Shown piece after piece: positions 12,748 through 24,700 of a stretch of 64,000 nt of DNA. Source of the stretch: Nectonema munidae. Lineage: Eukaryota; Nematomorpha; Nectonematoida; Nectonematidae. The notes beneath the pieces are model-generated. The model searched no databases. It had not been told where the DNA came from and saw nothing but the letters and a program-made list of their open reading frames with translations. Numbering within the stretch: position 1 is the stretch's first letter; every line of letters starts with the position of its first letter. The stretch covers positions 2,023,501-2,087,500 of the forward strand of contig JAUIRK010000570.1 of the NCBI GenBank assembly GCA_030549495.1, read 5' to 3'. The position numbers and the translations under genes were made by a program.

Positions 12748-15700
12748 GTAATAAAACTTTTATTATAAAATTAGTTCATTAAAATTTTTATAAGAATTGA
12801 TATCTTTTAGGCTTGCCATATTTTTTTTGATCCAACCGGTACAAAATTATTATAAAATTTTTTGTACTTCAAATTTAGTTTTATTTAAAAGATATACAAG
12901 TTTTCTTTCTATATTTTTTCATGATTCTAATTTTTAACTTTTTGACCTTGTATTTATCTTTTGAATTAACTTTTTGAGAAAAGAACGATCACATTTTGTG
13001 ATATAGATAACTTTATATTTTATTAAAATCAATCCTGTCAATAAATTAATTTATATAAGAGCTCATCTCGAAAAGGAACTTTTCTTAAATAACTATCAAG
13101 TTTTTAAAACATATATGTCTCTTCAAGTATGCTGAATTTAGTGGTGATTCCTATTTTTTTTAATTAAAATGAATTAAACCTGTCGAAAAATTGATTTATA
13201 TATGATAGCGCATCTCAAAAAGTAACCTTATATATCTATATAAAATTTTTACACATATATTCCCATTTTCAAGTATGTTCAGTATACTGGTCGTGTTAAT
13301 TTTTTTTTTATAAAAATCAGTCAAACCTGTTAAAAAATAGATTTATATATGACAGCCTATTATAACCTATTAGCAATTGTGCCTTCTCGATGAAAACACC
13401 CCGGGGTACCTTTACCTTTACCTTTATAAAATTTTTTATTCATATATTCCATTTTTAAGTATGCTCAATTTAGTGCGCATGCTAATTTTTTATATGAAAA
13501 TCAATTAAACGTGTCAAAAAATCGATTACAATCAATGTCTAATATATAAACTTTAAAATAAATTCAACTGCCAATATTTCTCTGCTAATTATTTTCTTGA
13601 ATTATATAATAACACTTTTGGTGGGTAATTCACTCAAAATATTTCATTAGTCAGTAAATTAGGTATCTCGATAGGATCTCCATCGTTTTGGCTACAAATT
13701 CTTTATCGGATGATCTACGTTATTTCTTCTATACCTTATATAGTATGTAATTCTGTTATCCATTCTATAATGATCCTTTCTTGGTAGCTCTTCCTTTATC
13801 AGAAATTTATTTTCTACAATCTATTCGAAAAAACTTTTTAAGTATTTATTTTGAACAAATTTTACCCTCTCTGAAAGCATTCTGATTAAAAATCTTCTTG
13901 ATCTTAGCCTTTTTTTAATCAGTATCCTGTATTTCATTTATCAGGTGATATGTACAGATACTTAGCCTGAATATATATTAACCAATATCAGCTCAAAAGT
14001 TGTTTGTCTGATGAAATCATTCGGATGTTCATTGTTCAATTTCAAAATTTGGTCACCTTTATCTAAAAGACTCTCTTTCACAAAAAAAGAAAAAGATTGA
14101 CAAATTTAATTAAAATTTAAAATTATCTTGATAGTTGCTAAATATTCAAATATTGGCATCTGTCACAGTTTTGATAACTCTGACCTATTCAAAATTTTCA
14201 AATCTCCTACCAATCTTAGTGAAAGATTATCTTAGTTTAACGATTTTTCATTTGCTAAAAAAGGAACTTCTTTTTCATTGTCAAAATCTTCTTTGAAGCA
14301 CCCAATATTAGATCATTACACTACTTCCTAGTTTATTGAAACATGGTAGATCTATTTAGTAAAGATACATATTTCTTTTTTTAAATAAATCTTTTAATCA
14401 CCCCTTTTCTTTTCAATTTGTTTTCAGGTTGCTTCCTTACTAATCTTGAAAAGATTTTATAATGCCTTTTATTTTTTTTTTTTAAAATAAATATTTTATA
14501 CTCAACATAATTGAAGAAAGTATTTTAAGCCAAGATATATATAAAAAAATTATATTTTTACTATATAACAAATATATAACGATTTTCTCAAAAAATTCTA
14601 CAGAAATTATTTTTTTGGAAAAAATTAATTCTTAGGTTTTCATCACTAATTCAATGGACACTTCCAGATATTTTTTTAACCCTATTAGCCAAAATGGAGT
14701 ACAGAAAATCATATCCAATTTGGTATAAAAACAAATATTTTATTTAAAATTTTAAAAATATTTTTGGACACAATTTTTAGAGGTAAACTGCAAATTTGGT
14801 TAAAGGTTTCAGATATTTTCAAAGAGAAAAGTGAGTCCAAAAATGAAGTCAGCATCGTCAATTTTCTAAAAAAAACAGATATTTTTTTCTTTATATATTA
14901 GACGTAAATCTTGCATATATTTTAAAATCTCTAAAAGCAAAACTGAATTTAGAAATAAAACCAGCATGGTTGATTTGGTATAAAAACATTTATTTCATGT
15001 GAAATTGGAATCAGAAGCAAATGTTAGAAATAAACCTCAAATTTAATTGACAAATCTTTGATCTAAAATGCAAAAACTTAATCCAGAAATGAAACCAGTA
15101 TGGCCGATTTAGTATAAAAACACATTTTATGTAAAATTTGAAATATTTTATTAGATATAAATCTAATCAATCGAAATTTTGATTGGCATTTTCTAAAGAG
15201 TAGCCATGATTTTTGAAAAAATCAAATATATAAAATTTTATGTGTTCTCTAAACTGTATAATTATAAATTTTCAAGGTAGTATCTACAAAATTTTGTTAA
15301 GGATTTTAATTTTAGATTTTTATTTACCGTTTTTGACGAGAGTGTTATTCAACTACCATGGAAATGGTACTAAAAGAGTCAACTAACAATTTTTGGAAAA
15401 GTCACCACATTTGAAGGGATATAATTGGGCAAATTTTGTACAATTAATTTTATAGTGAAGGACCCCTTAGCACTAATAGGGTTATTGATAGTTATGTCTA
15501 AAATATATTTTGGTGAACAAAAGTAATACAGCATATCAAGAACTCGGAAATCATGCAAATAAAACCTATATTTCACTTTTTGCAAATTTTTTAATATCTA
15601 GATAGCGTGAAAATAACTAGGTTTCTAAATATTTTCTTTTTTTTTATTTATAGAAACTTTATATTTCTTCCATATTTTTTAATTGAAATTTACGCATTAA

Positions 15701-18700
15701 TTATTTTGATCCTTCGGTTACTAAATTATTATATGAATTCAAAACTTTTTGGAAATTAAGTTTGAATAAACATGTGAATACGACTGTGTTCAGGTAGTCG
15801 GATGAGAGTTAAGACTTCAGTCATATTTATCTGCTTTGGAGGGTAAATATTGTTTAAAACTACACCTTCCTCTAAATGGAATCAACTGTTCATCAACAGT
15901 CAAAAACTCACCTGGAGTGTAGTATTTTTGTAAGTTTTATTTAACAAATTTAATATATCGCGTACTGGTGTAAATTTGTTTTTTACCTTGCATCGTCGAA
16001 GCGTAAAAGTCTGCCAATTTGTTTAAATCGACTTAAAGAAAAAGCTTCTTTAAAAATTGGAGAACAATATTCATCGCTCCATAAAAAATCGTAACTGAGT
16101 TTACTGACTTTTAGGTGGCCTGTTGTAATCATTACACCAATATATGCCTTAAGTTCAATTAAATTTATGCATTTGTATTGTGTTTTAATTTTACAATTTT
16201 TATCCCTATAACTCATCTTTTCGTTGGTAAACTTGAGAATTATGTTTAAAATTCCATCATTAAAATATAAATTGAAAACTTCAACTGAACTATCTAAATT
16301 TCCCAAAACATTTTTTACTCTGCGAACTTTTTTTACAATATTGAATCTTGGTTTTTATAGTCGGAAAAAGTGTAGGTTTCCAAATTGTACATTCCTTTGA
16401 AGGTAACTCATTTTGAGCTTTTATCTGAATATGATGTTCCTTCTCATTATTTTCAATCACATCATCAGACTCGTCATCGAATTCAAACAAAATTATTATC
16501 TCCCTCAAGCTACAACTATCAAATGATTCGTCATCTGAAGTTTGAAATGCAAAAATATTTTCTGACTTCGAAGACATTTTATTTTGTGTAAAATAAGTAT
16601 TAAAAACTATAATATTTATGGAAAAATAACCGAAATAATTTAAATCAAGTGAATAAATCAAAAATAAATTTAGTTTGGAAATTGCTAGAATTATTTAACT
16701 TCTTTCAGTCTAACCCCCCCCCCCCCCCCCCCCTAATGTGTTTTCAGGGGGGGGGGGGGTTAGGGTTACTTAAACTTCATTTTTCAAATGAAAAGCATAT
16801 TCCACCCCCTAACAATTTTGGATTTTTTTAAACTAGTCTATATTCTGCAAACTTAATTAAAATATTTTCGCTGGAAGTATAGTATTTAAATTCACCAATT
16901 TTGTAAAAAAAATATAAAGTAGTCTTATAAATTTGGGACTTTAGGTATGCGCTGAATCCACTCTATTTTAAAGGATTGCTTGAATATTTGGTCTCCCGTG
17001 GTATTTCCAGACCACTAATTTTGAAAATTGCAACAAAAAAATTTCACCCCCCCCCCCCCCCAATAATTTTGAGGATGTTTGCCCCTGTATATAACATATG
17101 GGTCTTTTTGACCCAAGTTTTCGAATAACATATAGCTAATAGTTTTTTACCACTGTGACTAAAAAAATTTTCCTAACTAAATATGTATTGTGAACGGAAA
17201 ATAAACAAATATAATAAAGCATTTTCAAAGTTTCAAGACTACATTTACAATTTATATCATAAAATTTTAACTTTTAATATCCAGCGGGTCTCTTGAACCC
17301 ATATTTGCTTGATAAGGGTTAAAAAGTTTCCCTAAGAACAGACTGAAAATCCGAGATAGTCCTTCGGCCATCTAGAGGGGAAAGAGTTCTTCAATTAAAA
17401 TCTGAAATTGAAATCTTCCTTTATGGAAAACGCCATAAACTAACAAACTGTTTTAAGGATTCTGCTTCGCAAGCAAAGCTTTCTTCTTTAAGTGATATTT
17501 TACACATCTGAATTATCTTAATTCAAACATGCAGGGTAGAAACCGCACTATGGTAAATATTTGCGATAAAATAGTGTCTTTTCTTGCTTTTTGGAGAGAA
17601 AAGTTGACTAAAGGAAGGACTGCATCTTTTTCAAAATTGAGTGCTATGTTGGAGGATTCAAACAACGCTTTGAAAACCTTTCAGAATTTTGGACTCAAAG
17701 ATAAGTCTTTTTTCACTTGGGAGGCTGAAAAATCTCTACTTCTTTTTAACGACATATCTCTGCGAATAAGGGTTTTCAATTCTTGTTGCAATACAGACTA
17801 AACAAGCAACCGGCTTGATCTTCCAAACGATTTGCCGCGTGCCTTTGACTCGATCGACCTCAACTCCGAATCTGCAACCCTTATCTCTGCTCGCACAGGC
17901 TAACGTTTATATAGCTAGCCAGTAAAAGGGATGTACCATATGTTGTTAGTGTGTATAAAGACCAGCTAGATTCTGAACTCAGCATTCTGGGTGTGGTCAT
18001 AATATCCGTAAGGATAGGCTGGAAACCTTACATACAACACTTAATATATCTAACTGAAATCTTTTATATATATTGACTTATTGTTCACTTTCAACATTTA
18101 TGTTGTATTTCAGCGAAAAAAAATTTGGATAAGATTTTGTAAATAAATCTTTTACTAGTAATTTTGCTGTTTAATTTTTCTGTTATTTTATTCTTATTTA
18201 GGTTGGTCGTTTGGAGACAAAGAAAGGCGATGACTTAGCCATAATTATCAAAACTTTAAGCGCCATTATTTCGAAAATCGAAATCCATGAAAGGATAGAA
18301 AATGAAATCATAATGTACAAGCTTAAAAAGAAAATGATTGCAAGAGGCGCTTATAATTCAATTGTTTGCAACTGCCACGACAACAGTATCCTTAAAGATC
18401 TTTTCAAAATCTGCAATGAAGGCTCTGTTGTAAGCCAATACCTATTTACTCACAATATAATCTTATTTCTATCACCTTAAGTAACATTTCATTATATATT
18501 TTTATTATTCAATTGGTTTAATCCTTTATTAACCAAGTAGTTATATTATCTAGAATATATTTCATTTTCTTTATATTATAAATTTTCTATATAATATAGT
18601 TTTGTTGTGTCTTTGATGAATATGATCAGGGTTGTGGAGTCGGAAAAATATAATTACTAATAAAAAGTAATTTTAATAAATATTTTAAAAATATAAAAAA

Positions 18701-21700
18701 TATATAAATTATTTTATAAATTATTAAAAAGTAATTTAAGTAATAATATTTAATATTTAATAATTTATATTTTTAAGACTTTGCCTTTAAAAATTTTATA
18801 ATTTGCAACATCAACTTTTCTGCTTCAAATATTATGAATCTCCAAAAAGTGTGATAACGTGTACCATATTTCAAGGACGTTTGTTAATGTTTATTTTAGA
18901 TAGTCATTGAATGATTTCCAGAATTTTAAATATTTCTGCATTGTATTGCAAGCAAAATGTTTGATATATTTTCTTCAACCTAATTTATTAAAATGTTCTA
19001 TTGGTTTGCGTTTCTTCTTTAGTGTCCTTCTTGTATTGTCTTCAAAAGGATTTTCAATTTATTGTCTATAACCTTTTTATCTTACACAAAACATTACGAT
19101 TCATAAATTGAATTTATCCTATTTTTTTTTCAAAAGTATGTGGCTTAAAATTTTTTTCCTAAAAACTTTCTGTTCATAAACTGAGTTTTGCTTCCTTACA
19201 AACAAATCTTTACGTATAATAAAAAAGTTCATTCTTTAACTTTATTGAATTTTCAGCAGCCTTTTTCCATGAGCTGCAAAAATACAAGGTTTGGACAAAA
19301 ATGATAAACGATTTTATTTTGCGTGTTTGCAACGTTGCACACTAAAAAGGGGGTCTATGAATTTATTTTTTAATCTAACATATATGAATATAACTATTTA
19401 TGAAATCGGAGTCTGAGTAGAAATAATTATTACGACTCCCACTCCTTCTCAAAAGGTGGGACTCCAACAACCACAACCCTGAATATTTATGAACAAGATT
19501 CACAAAAAAATAAGCAATATCTTTGATTTTCTCATAAACACTTTTCAGAGCTAATTTTAGATTTATGTTAGGAGCCAATACTAATAAGCAAAAATTGGGT
19601 ATGGATCGTTAAAATAGAATATCTTACCTACTTATTCTTTGTATGTAGCATATATAACGTATAACATGAGTCTTAATTCTAATTCGATTTAATACTGTCC
19701 TTAAATAATCTTTACAATCAAACCTTTAAATACGCTCTCTATGTAAACGCCACATGCTTTTTTATATTTTTTATTGTAGTTTAGATGTAGATATCAATAA
19801 AATCTATCTCCTTATAACCTACAGCTCTGTAACGCTGTAAAATAAATGGATACAAATATAAATTAAAAATAATGTATTTTATATATTATATTCAAAATAT
19901 TAATATACATGGGTCATATTGCCCCCAAGAACGTGAGCGCAACAAATATGTTTAAATTATGGATTTTAAATTTTAATGAAAAAATTTATGTGATATAATG
20001 TATACTTATTGACAAAGTTAAAAAAATTGTAAACTAATTGGCAAAACATTTACAATATACGCGTTTAAATTTCATTTCGGGTCAAATAGAAATCCAATGG
20101 TTAAATAATTAGAGTTAGTTTATTAGTTAGTTTATTTGTTGACTAGTTTTTTTTGCGATTCGTCGAATTGGATAATCCCTATGAAAGGTTGATTAAACAT
20201 GTGTGATGAACACTAACATGTATAACGTTTCAATATTTACTCTAAATTTTGCCTAGCACTGGATATTACCTTCAAAATTAGTTTTGAATTAAAAAAAATT
20301 GTTTTAGTAAATTGCATATATTTTGAAGAGTTACTTCCACTTTAGTATTTAAAATCGAAAAAATACTTTAGTTTATTTTTAGAATGGAAGACAATACAAA
20401 CTATTTGTGAATATGTTTCACAATGAATGCATAAACGGGTAACTTTAGTCCGCGAGTCGCTATCTGTTGATATAATAAAAATAAATTAACAAACTTCACA
20501 GAGTTTGGAAGTAAAATATCAGAGTACTTCACACTTTTATTTCAAATATTTAGTGCTGCCTACGCGTTTATAAAAATTCACTTACTACATTTAACAAAAG
20601 GAAAATTTTAAACATATGGGGAGGGGAGGGCTAAAAGATCCTAAAAGTCGGGTACAAATAGTATTGAAAATAGAGTGGGGTTTTCTTCAAAAGTAAACAC
20701 TTAACTTAAAAGATAATAGAAAAGCCAAGGGATCCCGTAGAAGTACTAACTTTTTTCAAAAGCATTTTTTAGCGCAATGTTTTCTTCAGACATTAAATAT
20801 TTTTGAGTATTTAAGTTACATTTAATAAAATTTTGGGAATTAAGATATTTACCTCGATGGTCCACAAGAGCTTTGGAAAACCCCTAAAATAAAGTGTAAA
20901 GAACAAATATCCGTGGATGTCTATTATATTATAATCAGGGCGAGGAAAAATTTACCCAAAAAATGGAAAAAATTGACTTTTACTCAGAAAAAAAATGGAC
21001 TTTATTGACTTTTTAAAGTTTCATTGAATTGAACAACTATGAACACTTTAGAGAAAGTATTGAAAATTATTTCAAAGAATGTATGGCTTTGTAATACAAC
21101 AACAACTTTTAACGCCACATTCGTCTTAAATGAAATAATGTGGAAACAAGTAAAGGTATCTTCGACTGAAAAAGTCATGTTTACCTTTTCCGACTAAATC
21201 AATGAATCGTGAATATTCTCTAATTATTATTAGCAAGTTTTGACACAGATTTTCTTTTTTTAACAATTTCTTGATATTTGGCAATAAAATTCCATCATCT
21301 TCATCATTAATTTCTTCACTGCTGGAAGATTTTAATGAAAATATTTTATTGCTTTCAACCAATTTGTCAATTTCCTTACAATTGGAACTAAAGTGTTGTC
21401 GATAGGTTTGAAAAGAGAACTTCTTTTTCTATTACTAATTTTGAATGATTTAATGCCGGTAATCTACAATTTTGCAGTATAACTTAACTTTTAAGGTAAA
21501 CCTGTGTAAAGGATGTGAAAAACATGCAATGATAAAAAAGTTTGGGAATAAAATTCCATAACTTCTGCAGCGGATATATCGTATGTAACCGCGTTTGTCA
21601 ACAAAAAAAAATTGTCTTACAAAAAATTTTTCACGTTTAACCTCATCAGTCAAACTTTACAGTAAAACCTTTTATTAGATGAAAAAAAGCCCAACTAGAT

Positions 21701-24700
21701 ATAAAGAAGAATTCTTGTATGTATCGCTTATAACAATTTTAGGCACAATGAATCAAAAAGTGTTAAATATAAAAATTGACTTTATTGACCTAAACTCGAA
21801 AAATTGACTTTGATTGACTTAAAAATTTGAAATTAGTTCAAAAATTTTTAGACTAGACAAGTAATGAACTTCTTCAAAGAGTTTTTGCTAAACGGAAATA
21901 AAAGTTGACTTTATTGACTTTTACTCGCCCTGATTATAACAATACATAAAATATTTAATATTTATTTTTTAAAGAAAAATGTAGTTTTGCTTCTATTTAT
22001 AACAAATTTTTAAAATTGTTTTATTTTTGTCATTCTTAACTTTTATGTTATGGTGTCCATTGGCTTTTTAGGTACAAAAAAGTTGTCTTTCCCAATGTAA
22101 GCCTCTATAAAGTGTAGCACTTGTTTCCGATAAACTTACCTACTGTTCAGCCAATACTAAATGTGCTAACTAAGTCTAATTTTTTAAAATTGAAAAAAGA
22201 ATCGTAACGCGAATCATTTTTTTATCAATCGGAATCGTACAAAATTTTGATGTGGTCCTATCACCAAAACATTCAACAATGTATAATTTTCGCTCATTTT
22301 CCCAACACATTGTTTGACCTTGGAGCAAAAGAAATTTAGCTTCACGACAAAAAAGAATAATCCTCAAATAAGGAAACTATAAAATGATATTAAAAATTGT
22401 TTACATTTTACAATTTTTTTAAATGCTGAAAATTGCTAAATATTATTATAGGTGGGAGTCTGACGGTATCTGCTTGCGCGCTAGGAAGTACAGAAACAAG
22501 TGATATAGAAAAAAAAGTGGTAAACTTTTACAATCATTCACCCTCTTTTTAATGCGCAGTGCACTCAAACCCTACGCTTTTTGAAAAATTTAATTTAATT
22601 TAAGTTTTTTAAATATGTATGAAGCCAAAATAACAAAAAATGGATATCAATATAATTACTTTGATTATCTTGTAATAAACATTGATTTAAGCTGAAAATT
22701 TGGAATGTTTTGTTACATCAAGACTATCAATATATTATTACTTACATGAACACAATGATAAAAAACAATTGTAAAATCCGTAAAAAAAAAAATCAAAACT
22801 GTGTGTTAAACGAAAAAATTAAATTTTCAAAAAGTAAATGAAACAGAAAGTAATGTGTTTTAGTCCTATTATTTCAATTGAGAGAATAATAAGAACTCAT
22901 GAGTGCATCACATTTTTCGTACAACCCGCGAAAACATTTTGCGCAACCGTATACTTTTGAGGAACGCCTGTTCAGAACTGCTTATTTAGACACGATCACT
23001 TCTACAAATTTTATTTGACAAGGAAGATATGAAAGTAAGAAATTTTCGTGAGGAATTTAATTTCGCGAAGACAAAGGTTTTTTATATCTAATTTTTTAAT
23101 ACATTTAAAATCTTTGCAATATAAAATTAAAAATCACCGTTTTTTCAATATAAAAAAAATTTTTTTTGGCTAATATCTAAAATTTTGGAAATGTTTATTT
23201 TTATATCTTTTTGAACCATAAATTCGAAATTTTGTTCTCTGAAAATTAAAGTGCTTTACAGTATTTCTTTTTGTAATTAAAATGTCATATTTAATTCGTA
23301 TTTAAAATTTAAAGGTCTCCTTTTTCATATTTTATGTTGTTTTTTTGTGGTTGATTTATAGACTTATTATTCGTTGTTAAGCATTATGGCTTGTTTCACA
23401 CGCTTCATATCAAACTGAAACCTGCACAAACTATTCTATCTAATTATTCTAAAACTAACTGAAAGCAGACATGAATTCCAAATTAGATCACGTTTTTAGG
23501 GTAGATGTATTTGATCTCCTTGCTGAATGATGCAAAGGTCTATCCATACTAACTCATAAGTAAATCAAAATCTCAAACGCTATTGAAATATGTCAATTGT
23601 GGTCCTATATATATTCGTTTTTTAATCTTTTTTATTTGTAAACCAATTTCGGATAACAACTAGCAAGTTTAGTATATTCAGTTTATCACGAGTGTCGTCT
23701 TAGACGGGTGTTAATTTGACTGCCACTTATAAGTTCCACTAACACTTCAAACGAAGAAAACGAAATAAAGGTATATCGGTATACAAAATATGATGACAAA
23801 CCATAGCCGCCATTATTACACTATGTCATAATCCAAGTTCGACGTTTTTTATATTAAATCAGGAGTTCGATAAAGTAAAATACAAAATATAAAGCTTTTG
23901 CTGTCTTCATTTTCTTACCGCGATCGCGGGCGCCCTATTTACTCCATTTACTGCGACTCGTGAGTATTTTGGATATGGGTATGGTTGGATGAAATTGAAA
24001 TTTAACCAGGCTGTTCATTTCGTTGTTATCTTGTGCACCCTTGATTAGCGTTTTGTGTAGCCAGGTTAAAATTATATCGGAGAAAAGTCAGTCAAAAAGA
24101 AAGATTAACTTTTATTTTTTTCTTCATTTTGTGCAAAATTTTATCTACACTTTGTATACATATATATGAGCAAACAAACTTACCTTAGTTGATTTACCAA
24201 ATTTTTGAAAAACACTAGTTATTATTTTTAAAATTAGATTCAGATTAACAATATAATGACATTATTGTCTGCATGAGTGTTAGGAATAGTGGAATAACAC
24301 AACTCTTTAAAAAACCTAAACAGAACACGCAAATATCAACACAGCTATCGAGAGAGGAAAAAAGCTGTCAGCATCTCCCTGAGAGCATCCTATACAACAT
24401 AAGATAGTGACACTTCAGAGAGTGATGATGATGAAAATATACCTCCCACTTATTCAGCAACAGCTAGACAGCGACTTTTCACAGCCATGCAGTTCATCAA
24501 GAGCGATATTCAATCACATGATTGTCACTACAACCGCATATCCTTGTTCACAGATTTACTGCAGACATCATATAGCAGATTCTCAACAAAAGTCAAAGAT
24601 TTTTTAAAGACAACTTTCTATATTTTCAATAAAATGAATATGTAAAAATGAAGATTATTCATTGAAAGACAGACTAAATCAAGAAAAGTAATATGTGTAG

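Noticed and set aside
16755-16770. Telomere-like GGGTTAGGG
   Set aside because: A single unit next to a poly-G run, not an array.
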